Program-made: the position numbers and the translations under genes
Source of the DNA: Chitinophaga hostae
GTDB taxonomy: Bacteria; Bacteroidota; Bacteroidia; Chitinophagales; Chitinophagaceae
Length of the DNA stretch: 64,000 nt
NCBI RefSeq assembly: GCF_018224885.1
Contig: NZ_JAGTXB010000006.1
Location: 1-64,000, forward strand
Direction of reading: 5' to 3'
The notes under the pieces: model-generated
What the model was told of the DNA's origin: nothing
Databases searched by the model: none
Seen by the model: the letters and a program-made list of their open reading frames with translations, nothing else
Part shown: positions 7,731-17,363 of the stretch, one piece after another
How positions within the stretch are numbered: the first letter of the stretch is position 1
Layout of the letters: the number at the start of each line of letters is the position of its first letter

Positions 7731-10670
7731 ATGAGTCTTAAAAGAGTCGTATTACTATTCCTGTTTGCCTGCTCGTTGAAAACAGCCGGAGCCCAGGGAA
7801 AATACCAATGGAAGGAGGCTACTTCAGGCGGTTACACCTATAAGTACATCTCCAACGATCCCATGAAGGCACGTTTTTACACATTGAAAAACGGCCTTAC
7901 AGTTATCCTTAGCGTTAACAAAAAAGACCCGCGTATCCAAACACTGATAGGCACCCGCGCTGGCAGCGACAATGATCCGAAAGATCATACAGGTCTGGCC
8001 CACTACCTGGAGCACCTGCTTTTTAAAGGTACCCAGCAATTCGGTTCCCTCGACTGGGCAAAAGAAAAGCCATTGATAGACCAGGTCTCCGATCTGTATG
8101 ATAAATACAACAAAACCGTTGATCCGGCTGCACGCAAGGCGGTGTACCGCGAAATCGACAGCGTTTCCGGTCTTGCTGCCAAATTCGCTATCGCTAACGA
8201 ATATGATAAAATGATGTCCGGAATGGGCGCCCAGGGCACTAATGCCCACACCTGGGTAGAGGAAACGATCTATGAGGAAGATATTCCTTCCAATGCGATC
8301 GATAAATACCTCACCGTGCAGGCTGAACGTTTCCGCGACCCCGTTTTCCGCCTTTTCCATACTGAGCTGGAAGCTGTGTACGAAGAAAAGAACCGCGGAC
8401 TTGATAACGATGGCCGCAAAGTATATGAAACAATGCTCGCTGCCCTGTTTCCTACCCATAACTATGGTCAGCAGTCTACCATCGGTACCGTAGAACATCT
8501 TAAAAATCCAAACCTGAAGGCCATTCGCCAGTTTTATAATGAATACTATGTGCCCAACAACATGGCCGTAGTAATGGCGGGCGATTTTGATCCTGATTAT
8601 GTGATCAAATCGATCGATGATAAATTCAGTTACATGAAAACCAAACCGGTAAAGGAATACAAACCTGCCCCGGAAGCGCCGATCAAGGCGCCGATTGTAA
8701 AAGAAGTATTCGGACCTGATGCGGAAAGCGTAGATATCGTTTTCAGAATGCCCGGCGCCCTGGATACCAAATCCAACCTGGTGCTTGGTGTAATGTCGGC
8801 TATCCTGGAAAATGGTAAAGCGGGTTTACTGGATCTGAATATCAATAAACAACAGAAAGTCCTCAACGCCAATGCCGGTGTAATGGGACTGAAAGATTAC
8901 TCCATTTTCTCCCTCAGCGGTAAGGCCAAACAAGGGCAGACACTGGAAGACGTAAAAGTACTGTTGCTGGGCCAACTGGATATCCTGAAAAAAGGTGATT
9001 TTGATGAATCCCTGGTAAAGGCGATTGTAAACAACGCCAAACTCAGCGAACTGCAGGGCCTGGAAAGCAACAACAACCGCGCCACCGCCCTGATGGACGG
9101 ATTCATTAAAAGCAGAGGCCAGAACTGGGCATACGACGTGGCTTATGTAGATGACATGGGCACCGTTACCAAGAAGCAGCTGGTGGACTACGCCAATAAA
9201 TATCTCCAGGACAACTATGTCATTGTTTACAAACGCAAAGGCGAAGACAAGAACATTCAGAAAGTAGAGAAACCATCCATCACACCGGTAGAAGTGAACC
9301 GCGAAGCACAGTCTTCTTTCCTGCAGAAAGTTGCCGCTATGCCCGCCACACCGGTAAAACCACAGTGGCTGGACTACGAAAAGGATATTCAGAAAACATC
9401 ATTGGGCAACACAGATATGATGTACGTACAGAACAAAGATAATGGTCTTTTCCGCCTGTACTATCGTTTTGACATGGGTAGCTGGAATGATAAAAAACTT
9501 CCGCTGGCAGCGCAATACCTGCAATTCCTGAGCACAGATAAATATACTTCTGAGCAGATCAGCAAAGAATTTTACAATATTGCCTGCAACTTCAGTGTAG
9601 CCGCTACTTCAGAAAATACCACTATTACCATCAGTGGTTTACAGGAAAATTTTGATAAAGCCGTTACTTTATTTGAGCATATCATTGCCAACTGCAAGCC
9701 AAATGAAGAAGCACTGGCAGCCCTGAAAGGCCGTCTGCTGAAAGCGCGTACAGATAGTAAACTGAATAAGTCGGCTATCATGAAAGGGGTAATGAACTAT
9801 GCGATGTACGGTGCTAAAAATCCGTTCAACAACCAGTTAAGCCAGTCTGATCTGGACGGTATCACTGCTGCAGAACTCACGAATATTTTGCATGAACTGC
9901 CAACGTATAAACATACTGTCATTTACTGGGGTCCTGAGTCGCTGACTACCGCAGCCGCTGAAGTGAAAAAACTGCATACCATTCCTGCCAGCTTTAAAGC
10001 TGTTCCGGCAGCAGTGAAATTTGTGAAAGACGATCAGCAGAAAAACCAGGTACTGTTTGCCGACTATGATATGGTGCAAACAGAGGTAAACTGGCTGAGG
10101 AATTCAGATGTATATGATCCTGCAAAAACAGGTATTGTATCATTGTTTAACAGCTATTTTGGCGGCGGTATGGGATCTGTTGTGTTCCAAACCATCCGCG
10201 AATCCAAAGCGCTGGCTTATTCTACTTATGCTTTCTATGCATCTCCGGATAAGAAAGCAGATCGCTATTCTATCATGGCTTACGTTGGCAGCCAGGCTGA
10301 TAAAATGCCCGATGCGATTGTTGGAATGAACGAACTGCTTAACGATATGCCACGGGCCGACAAATTGCTGGAAACCGCTAAAGAAGGCATGAAACAGGAT
10401 ATCGAAACAGAACGTATCACCAACGACGGTATTATATTCAGCTACCTGGCTGCGCAGAAACTGGGTCTGAATACAGATATCCGCAAACAGGTGTATGAAT
10501 CTATCGACAAAATGAACTTTGATGAAGTGAAGAAATTCCACGATCAGTACCTGGCTAATAAGCCCTATACTTATTGCATTGTTGCTTCTGAAAAGAAAGT
10601 GCCTGCCGACGAGTTGAAGAAATATGGAGAAGTGAAAAAACTTTCGCTCGAAGAAATTTTCGGATACTAA
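7731..10670 (+). CDS. M16 family zinc metallopeptidase, periplasmic
   Basis: A 979-aa insulinase/pitrilysin-type peptidase. A signal peptide (residues 1-21) sends it to the periplasm or outer membrane. The inverted zinc motif H91-x-x-E94-H95 lies in HYLEHLLFKGT, with the distal Glu in the ELEAVYEEKNRG segment. The length fits four M16 modules on one chain: an active N-terminal half and a C-terminal half (about 540-979) without the motif. Such enzymes degrade small peptides in a closed chamber. It stands alone between its own promoter-like element and terminator. Confidence 0.9.
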   Translation: MSLKRVVLLFLFACSLKTAGAQGKYQWKEATSGGYTYKYISNDPMKARFYTLKNGLTVILSVNKKDPRIQTLIGTRAGSDNDPKDHTGLAHYLEHLLFKGTQQFGSLDWAKEKPLIDQVSDLYDKYNKTVDPAARKAVYREIDSVSGLAAKFAIANEYDKMMSGMGAQGTNAHTWVEETIYEEDIPSNAIDKYLTVQAERFRDPVFRLFHTELEAVYEEKNRGLDNDGRKVYETMLAALFPTHNYGQQSTIGTVEHLKNPNLKAIRQFYNEYYVPNNMAVVMAGDFDPDYVIKSIDDKFSYMKTKPVKEYKPAPEAPIKAPIVKEVFGPDAESVDIVFRMPGALDTKSNLVLGVMSAILENGKAGLLDLNINKQQKVLNANAGVMGLKDYSIFSLSGKAKQGQTLEDVKVLLLGQLDILKKGDFDESLVKAIVNNAKLSELQGLESNNNRATALMDGFIKSRGQNWAYDVAYVDDMGTVTKKQLVDYANKYLQDNYVIVYKRKGEDKNIQKVEKPSITPVEVNREAQSSFLQKVAAMPATPVKPQWLDYEKDIQKTSLGNTDMMYVQNKDNGLFRLYYRFDMGSWNDKKLPLAAQYLQFLSTDKYTSEQISKEFYNIACNFSVAATSENTTITISGLQENFDKAVTLFEHIIANCKPNEEALAALKGRLLKARTDSKLNKSAIMKGVMNYAMYGAKNPFNNQLSQSDLDGITAAELTNILHELPTYKHTVIYWGPESLTTAAAEVKKLHTIPASFKAVPAAVKFVKDDQQKNQVLFADYDMVQTEVNWLRNSDVYDPAKTGIVSLFNSYFGGGMGSVVFQTIRESKALAYSTYAFYASPDKKADRYSIMAYVGSQADKMPDAIVGMNELLNDMPRADKLLETAKEGMKQDIETERITNDGIIFSYLAAQKLGLNTDIRKQVYESIDKMNFDEVKKFHDQYLANKPYTYCIVASEKKVPADELKKYGEVKKLSLEEIFGY

Positions 10671-10687
10671 TTACTGCACATAAAACA

Positions 10688-10719
10688 CAAAGGCACAGGG
10701 ATTATTCTCTGTGCCTTTG
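10688..10719 (+). terminator. Terminator after the M16 peptidase gene
   Basis: CAAAGGCACAG pairs perfectly with CTGTGCCTTTG, 18 bp past the stop. The T-rich descending arm gives a short U-tract. Confidence 0.7.
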
Positions 10720-10787
10720 CATTTGTATAAGTCCGTTGAACAATAAATTATTCTCCTTCTGCGTTATCTGCATATTTATTACTCCCT

Positions 10788-11354
10788 ATGAAGAAGTGTT
10801 GTCATTACTGGTTGGTAGCCGTCCTGTTGCTGCTACCGCTAAGTGGATTTATCAACGAATCTGATTTGTATAGTGTACGGTTGAACGCTGCCAACATTGA
10901 TCCGGACAAAGTTTTCCTGCTGATAGATAAAAGTGATTACCGTTTGTATGTATATGAAGATGTGACGTTAAGAAAGATCTACAAAGTGGTATTTGGTAAC
11001 CGCGACCAAACAGACAAGCAAGTGGAAGGTGATCGCAGAACGCCGGAGGGCACCTTTCATATTTTGAGCAAAAGAGCAGATAAAAGCTGGAGCCGGTTTA
11101 TGTTGCTGGACTATCCCAACGAGGTGTCCTGGCAACGGTTTCATGAGCGGCAGTCAGAGGGTTTATTATCTGCCAACGCCACTATTGGCGGCGGAATAGG
11201 TATACACGGCGTAGAGTATAATTCCGGTATCCGGGATAATTATGTGGAAGGGAGAATTAACTGGACCCTTGGCTGCATTAGTATGAAAAATGCAGATGTG
11301 AATGAATTGTATGATGTATTAAAAGTAGGAACACCTGTAGTGATACGCCGGTAA
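10788..11354 (+). CDS. L,D-transpeptidase (YkuD) family protein
   Basis: A 188-aa exported enzyme with a hydrophobic N-terminal signal (residues 5-20). The YkuD core has H140 in GIHGVEYNSG and the catalytic C163 in WTLGCISM, so the S/HxxGC signature is kept with Thr in place of the usual Ser. These enzymes cross-link peptidoglycan stem peptides or attach proteins to them from an acyl-enzyme on Cys. The protein is short, without a binding domain. It stands alone; a second, longer family member lies at 41.4 kb. Confidence 0.85.
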   Translation: MKKCCHYWLVAVLLLLPLSGFINESDLYSVRLNAANIDPDKVFLLIDKSDYRLYVYEDVTLRKIYKVVFGNRDQTDKQVEGDRRTPEGTFHILSKRADKSWSRFMLLDYPNEVSWQRFHERQSEGLLSANATIGGGIGIHGVEYNSGIRDNYVEGRINWTLGCISMKNADVNELYDVLKVGTPVVIRR

Positions 11355-11498
11355 GATTTTTGCGGATAATTATCCGGGTGACTCCAGGTGGCAGGCGCCC
11401 GTTGTAATTTACATCCGATAATCATTCGATGGCATCTAATGGCGCAGCGCCGCTGCACCATGACTCAAATATAAAACTGCGGGTCAGATCCTGTGAAG

Positions 11499-11532
11499 AG
11501 CGCGCTCCACTCGTATGGTGCGCGCTTTTTTA
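11499..11532. terminator. Bidirectional terminator between L,D-transpeptidase and hydrolase genes
   Basis: AGCGCGCTCCA pairs with TGGTGCGCGCT (one mismatch) followed by T6 on the plus strand. It overlaps the stop region of the convergent hydrolase gene. Confidence 0.6.
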
Positions 11533-12471
11533 TTGTAAAAAAGCGGTTACTTCCCTCATCCAGGCAGTGGAATCTTTTCCGCAGAAAGATTGGTGTCCGG
11601 CCCGCGGAAAAATATGCAGCTTTTTTTGTGAGGTTCCCAGGTGTGAAAATACAGCCTGGGTTTCGGTGGGCGTTACCCGGATATCCTGTTGTCCATAGAA
11701 GTATAATACCGGCATATGTATTTGCCTGGCATAGCTTTCCGGTTTAAAGCCCGGCCCCCAGAAGCCTTGCTCCATGCCTCCCCAGAAAGTAAGGATCTGG
11801 GAAAAGGGAAATGCAGGTAAGTGAACGGAACGCATGCGGCTTTTTACGGCATCTGTAAGCGTGGCAAACGGACATTGGAGGATCACCTTCTGAGGGGTAA
11901 GGCTGTACTCCGGCACGGCCTTTAAAATAGCGGCTGCACCCATGCTCACGCCCCACAATACAATTGGCCGGGGGCTTTTTTGTTGGACATAATCCCAGGC
12001 CAGTTTTACATCTTCTGCTTCCTTATAGCCTACGCTGCACGTAAGTCCTTCACTATTGCCATGTGCCCGGAAATCCAATAAAAAGGTATTGTACCCCAGG
12101 GCCCTGAAACGACCCGCCTCCGGAAACAGGGAGCCTTTGTTACCATTATAGCCATGAAACAAAATAACGGTGCCTTTGGCTGCATTTACGGGTATCCACC
12201 AGCCTTCCAGGCGTAGTCCGTTCTGCGTATGCAGCAGTACTGTTTCATATGGCACCACCGGGTGCTGTGCGGTAACGGATTTGGCAATCCTGACACCGAA
12301 CAGGATAGTGCGTAGTTTTTCTCCCGCATTCATCTGCTCCGGCAGCTTGTTTTTTCGACCACCTTCATCGTAAAAATGAGTGAATTTCCAGGCATGGAAT
12401 GCCCCGATGATATTGAGTAAGAGGAACAGGGAAAGACAGGTCCAGGCTAACCTTTTGAGGAAACGTTTCAT
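11530..12471 (-). CDS. Membrane-anchored alpha/beta hydrolase
   Basis: A 313-aa serine hydrolase. An N-terminal hydrophobic helix (about 9-25) anchors it. The fold follows with the oxyanion-side HGYNGN segment (about 106-111), nucleophile S176 in GVSMG, the acid Asp in YGQQDIRV and the His in RAGHQSF. It resembles the BAAT/FrsA-like uncharacterised hydrolases (DUF3887/peptidase S9-like) found singly in many genomes. The substrate cannot be told. It lies 75 bp downstream of acs, separated by a hairpin. Confidence 0.8.
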   Translation of the reverse strand: MKRFLKRLAWTCLSLFLLLNIIGAFHAWKFTHFYDEGGRKNKLPEQMNAGEKLRTILFGVRIAKSVTAQHPVVPYETVLLHTQNGLRLEGWWIPVNAAKGTVILFHGYNGNKGSLFPEAGRFRALGYNTFLLDFRAHGNSEGLTCSVGYKEAEDVKLAWDYVQQKSPRPIVLWGVSMGAAAILKAVPEYSLTPQKVILQCPFATLTDAVKSRMRSVHLPAFPFSQILTFWGGMEQGFWGPGFKPESYARQIHMPVLYFYGQQDIRVTPTETQAVFSHLGTSQKKLHIFPRAGHQSFCGKDSTAWMREVTAFLQ

Positions 12472-12492
12472 GCAGGTTTATTCATTTATAAG

Positions 12493-12526
12493 GAAGGGAT
12501 GCAGGAATTTATTCCGGCATCCCTTC
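12493..12526 (-). terminator. Hairpin between acs and the hydrolase gene
   Basis: GAAGGGATGC and GCATCCCTTC form a perfect 10-bp stem containing an inner GGAAT/ATTCC stem. It lies 20 bp past the acs stop and probably ends or trims the acs mRNA. Confidence 0.6.
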
Positions 12527-12546
12527 ATCTGAAATTTCAATAATAT

Positions 12547-14460
12547 TTACAGTTTCCCTTTCTTGATTTCCTCTACAACTGAAGGATCCAGCAGGGTAGA
12601 AATATCACCTAAATTATCCAGGTCGTTTTCGGCGATTTTACGGAGAATACGACGCATGATTTTGCCGGAACGCGTTTTAGGCAAACCACCAACGATCTGT
12701 ATCTTATCCGGTTTGGCGATAGGGCCAATAATGCGGGCCACTGTTTGTGCAATATCTTTTTTCGTTAATTCCAGGTCATGTGTTAAGCGCTCCATGATCA
12801 CATAGGCGTATATACCCTGTCCTTTAATATCGTGAGGATAGCCCACTACAGCGCTTTCTACTACGCCGGCGTGCATGTTAATAGCGTTTTCCACTTCTGC
12901 GGTACCGATACGGTGACCACTTACGTTGAGCACATCATCTACGCGGCCGGTAATTCTATAGTAACCGTCTTCATCCCTCAAACAGCCATCACCTGTAAAG
13001 TAGAGGTTCTCGTAAGTGGAGAAATATGTTTTGCGGAAACGTTCATGATCGCCGTAAGTGCTGCGCAGCATACCCGGCCATGGGAATTTAATACAAAGGT
13101 TACCGCTTACGCCGTTGCCTTTGAGTTCTTTACCATTTTCATCTACCAGTATCGGTTGCACACCCGGGAGGGGGAGGGTGGCATAACCTGGTTTTTCTTT
13201 GGTAATACCGGCAATCGGCGTGATCATGATACCACCGGTTTCTGTTTGCCACCAGGTATCTACGATCGGGCATTTACCTTTTCCGATATTATCCTTAAAC
13301 CAATGCCATGCTTCTTCGTTGATGGGTTCACCAACGCTGCCCAGCTTTTTCAGGGAACTGAGGTCTTTATGATTAACAGGGCCGAGTCCATAGCTCATGA
13401 GGCTGCGTATCGCTGTGGGAGCGGTATAGAGGGTGTTTACCCTGAATTTATCTACAATTTCCCAGAGGCGGCCGGCATCAGGGTAGGTAGGCACCCCTTC
13501 AAACATGAGGGTGGTGGCGCCTGCGCTGAGTGGTCCGTATGCGATGTAGCTGTGTCCGGTGATCCAGCCGATATCGGCGGTGCAGAAATACACTTCGCCG
13601 GGCTGGTACTGGAAAGTATTTACAAACGTGTAGTTGGCGTATATCATATAGCCGGCGCAGGTATGTACCACGCCTTTAGGCTTGCCGGTAGAGCCGGATG
13701 TGTAAAGGATGAACAGCAGATCTTCTGCATCCATTTCCTCAGCTGGGCAGGGAGGATTGCCCATGGTTTCTACCTGTTTAATTTCATCTTCCCACCACAG
13801 GTCTCTGCCTTTCAGCATACTTACCGGCGTACGGGTGCGGGTACAAACAATTACTTTTTTTACAGAAGGACAAGCCATCAGAGCATCGTCCATAACGGAT
13901 TTCAGCGGAATGTCCTTTGCTCCACGGTAGGCGCCATCGCAGGTGATAACGAGACTGCATTGTGCATCCTGTATCCTGTCGGCGATAGACTGAGCGCTGA
14001 AACCACCGAATACAACGGAGTGTACGGCACCTATACGGGCGCAGGCGAGTATCGCTATGGCGAGTTCAGGAATCATTCCCATATATATACATACACGATC
14101 TCCCTTCTTTACGCCGTTGTTTTTTAACACATTCGCAAATTGGCAAACCTTATTGTATAAGTCGCGGTAGGTAATAATACGATGGTGCTCTTCCGGATCG
14201 TTAGGCTCCCAGATGATGGCGGGTGTATTGCCCAATGTGCCCAGGTGACGATCCAGGCAGTTTTCTGTGATGTTCAGTTTTGCACCGGTAAACCATTTGA
14301 TTTCCGGGTCTTTAAAATTCCAGTCCAATACCTTATCCCATTTGCGACGCCAGTAGAAATGGTCTGCCACATTGGCCCAGAAGCCTTCCGGGTCAATTAC
14401 ACTTTGTTGATAAGCCTGCTGATAATCTTCAATACTCTTGATCTGGTATGGGTACGACAT
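12547..14460 (-). CDS. acs: Acetyl-CoA synthetase (AMP-forming)
   Basis: A 637-aa ANL-superfamily enzyme that makes acetyl-CoA from acetate, ATP and CoA through acetyl-AMP. The P-loop YTSGSTGKPKG (about 262-272), the WWQTETGG motif and the C-terminal PKTRSGKIMRR with K600, the site of regulatory acetylation in the family, are all present. Length and N-terminal ACAS domain fit acetate rather than longer acids. The gene stands alone on the minus strand with a hairpin behind it. Confidence 0.95.
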   Translation of the reverse strand: MSYPYQIKSIEDYQQAYQQSVIDPEGFWANVADHFYWRRKWDKVLDWNFKDPEIKWFTGAKLNITENCLDRHLGTLGNTPAIIWEPNDPEEHHRIITYRDLYNKVCQFANVLKNNGVKKGDRVCIYMGMIPELAIAILACARIGAVHSVVFGGFSAQSIADRIQDAQCSLVITCDGAYRGAKDIPLKSVMDDALMACPSVKKVIVCTRTRTPVSMLKGRDLWWEDEIKQVETMGNPPCPAEEMDAEDLLFILYTSGSTGKPKGVVHTCAGYMIYANYTFVNTFQYQPGEVYFCTADIGWITGHSYIAYGPLSAGATTLMFEGVPTYPDAGRLWEIVDKFRVNTLYTAPTAIRSLMSYGLGPVNHKDLSSLKKLGSVGEPINEEAWHWFKDNIGKGKCPIVDTWWQTETGGIMITPIAGITKEKPGYATLPLPGVQPILVDENGKELKGNGVSGNLCIKFPWPGMLRSTYGDHERFRKTYFSTYENLYFTGDGCLRDEDGYYRITGRVDDVLNVSGHRIGTAEVENAINMHAGVVESAVVGYPHDIKGQGIYAYVIMERLTHDLELTKKDIAQTVARIIGPIAKPDKIQIVGGLPKTRSGKIMRRILRKIAENDLDNLGDISTLLDPSVVEEIKKGKL

Positions 14461-14569
14461 AGCACCGTAATTGTTTATTTGGTTAAGTACATTTTGCTAA
14501 CGGGCTTTAAATTTAAGAAAAACCAGATGGTTTGGTAGAAATAATCTAAAAAAACATGTTAAAAGCGGA

Positions 14570-15715
14570 TTATTTTTCAACATAGGAGCGGAGGTATTTG
14601 TAAATATCCGCTTCTTTAGGATCGGCAGTATCGGCTGTTTTCATAAAGCGTTTATAGTGAAGAAGGGCTTGTGGTTTATTTTTAAGATGCACATCATAAA
14701 TACGGCCAATGCTGTACTGGCGTAACGGCTTATGGGAAAGGTAATAGGCGGTGTCAAGATTTGTTACGGCGGCTTTGTATTGATGGAGCCCTTCATAATT
14801 CGTCGATTTGCCACTGTAATAACTATCCAGGCTTTTGGAGGTGGCGAGGTCTATGCAGGTGGTGAGTAATTCATTGCTGGCATCATAATTTTTGAGTTCC
14901 GTATAAGCCAGCGCTGCGTAATACATAATATTTTCAGCCTGGGCCCTGTTGGCCAGCAGGTATTCATATACGGCAATACATTGCTGATATTTCTTTAGCA
15001 TATACCAGGCTGCTGTTACAAAGCTGAAGGTATTGGGAGAAATAATTTTCATATCCATGAGTTGTATGCCGAGGGTAGTGCAGCGGGTATAGTCCTTCAG
15101 GAACCAGGCAGATCTTACCGCGGTCATGATCACCGTTGGCTGCAGGGAATCCTTTTGCAGAAAGGAACGGAGTATACTATCGGCCCGCGCATACTGCTCT
15201 CTTTCAATCCATTCTTCCCCGAGGCGGGCGGTTACTTTGGGATCCGCGGGGTTGAGAGCGTATGCTTTTTGAAGCCATACAAATCCCGTATCGGGTTGCT
15301 GGGCTATAAAACAGGCGAAACTGCCTTGTTTATACGCATTGGCGTTGTTGGGCTGGCGCTGTATAATTTCCCTATAGTGCAGTATAGCGGGGAGCGGGCT
15401 TTCCATTTGCATACACATGCCGGCCAGGTATTGATGCGCTATTATGTTGTTGCTATCCAGCTGCAACACCCGCTCGTATTGAGTCATGGCGTCTTTTGTT
15501 TTTCCCGACAGGTAATAGGTATACGCCAATAATGATATTTGCGCAATATCGTTGTTCCGGACCCTGGGCTGCAGGTAGCTGATGGCGCTCTCATATTGTT
15601 GGTTTTGCAGGTATTCCATGAGCTGGGTACGGTCTATGGGTTGCTGTGCGGTAGCGGCTTTACCGGAAGCGACCAGCAATATAACGGCAAATAAGCGGGT
15701 TAGAAGATGACGCAT
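14570..15715 (-). CDS. Exported TPR-repeat protein
   Basis: A 381-aa protein with a signal peptide cut near ATAQQ (about residue 24). Most of the rest is helical TPR-like repeats, for example AMTQYERVLQLDSNN at 76-90 and NPADPKVTARLGEEW around 155. Proteins of this type are periplasmic scaffolds. It begins about 110 bp upstream of nothing co-oriented and is followed by acs 109 bp away on the same strand, so it may be read with it. Function unknown. Confidence 0.7.
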   Translation of the reverse strand: MRHLLTRLFAVILLVASGKAATAQQPIDRTQLMEYLQNQQYESAISYLQPRVRNNDIAQISLLAYTYYLSGKTKDAMTQYERVLQLDSNNIIAHQYLAGMCMQMESPLPAILHYREIIQRQPNNANAYKQGSFACFIAQQPDTGFVWLQKAYALNPADPKVTARLGEEWIEREQYARADSILRSFLQKDSLQPTVIMTAVRSAWFLKDYTRCTTLGIQLMDMKIISPNTFSFVTAAWYMLKKYQQCIAVYEYLLANRAQAENIMYYAALAYTELKNYDASNELLTTCIDLATSKSLDSYYSGKSTNYEGLHQYKAAVTNLDTAYYLSHKPLRQYSIGRIYDVHLKNKPQALLHYKRFMKTADTADPKEADIYKYLRSYVEK

Positions 15716-15867
15716 AATAAGATGGTTTGTACCTTAAAACTAAGAATTTAGTTTTAAAAAGAAAAACTTAGTTGATTTAGAAAAATCTGCTGTAGAAATA
15801 AATAGAAGATCTGAAGCTGGTTAGGAGCAGGAGAGCTGGTCTGGCGATGGAGGTTGGAGGAGATAAA

Positions 15868-15909
15868 TGTAAAGCCTTGTAAACCCGGGGTGGGGTACAA
15901 GGCTTTACA
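15868..15909 (-). terminator. Hairpin downstream of the 91-aa gene
   Basis: A perfect 14-bp stem (TGTAAAGCCTTGTA / TACAAGGCTTTACA) with a GC-rich 14-nt loop lies 60 bp after the stop of the minus-strand 91-aa gene. There is no long U-tract. Confidence 0.55.
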
Positions 15910-15969
15910 GATGAAATAAGTCGTTTTCCGGAAAATGTTTCTACAGACAGCGGATGAATGATAAGGATA

Positions 15970-16245
15970 TTACCTGGAAGACCTTTCATATTTTCCCAGG
16001 TAATTGGCACCTGAACTATAGACTTCTTCCATAATCTCGATGATTTTTTGTTTTTCCGCGTTGCTGAGTGCAGGAATTATTTTTCCCTTTTCATTCGAAT
16101 TGGGCCTGTCTTTTCCCCGCATTTTGCGGTAGAAAGTAGGTGTGCTCCAATTACATTCTTCACAAACTCTTTCTCTGAAAATAACAGGTAAACTGGAAAA
16201 CTGTGTGTGAATGTCAAGTAACACATTTATTGGTTCTTTACTCAT
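15970..16245 (-). CDS. Small protein with HTH-like segment, unknown function
   Basis: A 91-aa basic protein. The middle part, RERVCEECNWSTPTFYRKM, reads like a helix-turn-helix (Cys/Trp then STPTFYRK as recognition helix). A short acidic helix follows (KQKIIEIMEEV). It sits alone next to a 505-bp AT-rich region and close to another small regulator. The ATG at 16245 is the only good start. I do not recognise the family; a transcription-regulatory role is only a guess. Confidence 0.5.
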   Translation of the reverse strand: MSKEPINVLLDIHTQFSSLPVIFRERVCEECNWSTPTFYRKMRGKDRPNSNEKGKIIPALSNAEKQKIIEIMEEVYSSGANYLGKYERSSR

Positions 16246-16750
16246 AGTGGGTAATGTTTTCTTAATTATTGGATATGGTTAACAAAATGAATTGATAATA
16301 AAATGAATCATATTTTAAAAGTTATGTTTGAGTGTAAGCAAATATATTTATAATCATGCAATTTATAATTATAAAATCTTACTTTCTTTAAAAAAAATAA
16401 TGATTCGTGTAACCCTTTATGGTAAAGCATTTGGATAGATTTATAACGCGTTATTTAGGAATATTTTTAATGTATTTGCTGTGTATCCCTTACGCATTAA
16501 TGAGGTGATTTGCAGGATCAATATCATAGTACTTTTTGTGTGATCAAATTGATAAATATTTATTGTTGTTTTTTTGCGTATATCCTTTACTGTTAGGCCG
16601 GACAAATATTTACCAGCGCCGTTTACAGACTTATATTTTTTTTGTTAAATTGATGGTTTTATTTACAAAATGAAATATTAATTGTTAAATTATACGGTAA
16701 TACGACAGGCAACAGCCTTGTACGTAGCATCATAATTTAAAATGTAAAGG
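16246..16750. other. AT-rich intergenic region between two small regulators
   Basis: These 505 bp have no coding potential and very high A+T with long T and A runs. They separate two divergent small regulator genes and must hold both promoters. No clear palindrome or repeat was found by eye. Confidence 0.5.
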
Positions 16751-17350
16751 ATGCAGTCGAGTCTTATACACATGGGTCACAGGTTGAAACAGATCTTGAA
16801 GCAGAAGAAAATAAAGATTGTGGACTTCGCAAGCATGGCTGGTTTTACTAATCAGATAGCGCATTATCATTTGCGGAAAAGCGATATGAAAAGGGCTACC
16901 ATGGAGCGTTTCTGCTCACTTATCGGTATTACGCCTGATGAGTTTATAAGATGGAATGGCGCAATGCAGCTGGCTAATGGTAAAAATATTCATCATGGCG
17001 AGCGACTGCAAAATGTAATTGCAGAAAAAGGCCTGAATAAAAGCAAACTCGCCGGCCGCCTGGATATGAGCCGCCGGACGATGTATAATCTTTTTGAAAA
17101 GGAAAATTTTTCTCCCGACGAATTGGAGCGGGTGGCCAAAGGCCTTGATATGGGGGTAGACGCCTTTCTGAACCCGGGTACGGTACAGGAGTCCAGGGCC
17201 ACCGACTCCGAGGAAATGATGTTGTTGAGAGAGAAGTATTACAAACAGCTGGAAGAATATAACCAGTTACTGAAAAGTAATGCTGCCCTTAAAGACGAAT
17301 TGCAGCAGGTAAAGAAAGAACTGGCTGCCTACCGCAAGCAACACGATTAA
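16751..17350 (+). CDS. Transcription regulator with two XRE-type HTH domains
   Basis: A 199-aa DNA-binding protein. Two Cro/C1-type helix-turn-helix domains follow each other: about residues 8-65 (LKQILKQKKIKIVDFASMAG) and 79-139 (LNKSKLAGRLDMSRRTMYNL). A C-terminal coiled coil (about 155-198, leucine/glutamate/lysine-rich) should mediate dimerisation. The first domain lacks some usual turn residues and may be degenerate. It stands alone on the plus strand. Confidence 0.75.
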   Translation: MQSSLIHMGHRLKQILKQKKIKIVDFASMAGFTNQIAHYHLRKSDMKRATMERFCSLIGITPDEFIRWNGAMQLANGKNIHHGERLQNVIAEKGLNKSKLAGRLDMSRRTMYNLFEKENFSPDELERVAKGLDMGVDAFLNPGTVQESRATDSEEMMLLREKYYKQLEEYNQLLKSNAALKDELQQVKKELAAYRKQHD

Positions 17351-17363
17351 AATTAACCCATTC

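Noticed and set aside
7824-8498. 224-aa frame opposite the M16 peptidase
   Set aside because: Antisense to the zinc-motif region of a well-supported peptidase gene; no motif of its own.
12832-14127. 431-aa open frame on the plus strand opposite acs
   Set aside because: It is antisense to a clear acetyl-CoA synthetase and has no recognisable domain. Its openness follows from the codon use of acs.
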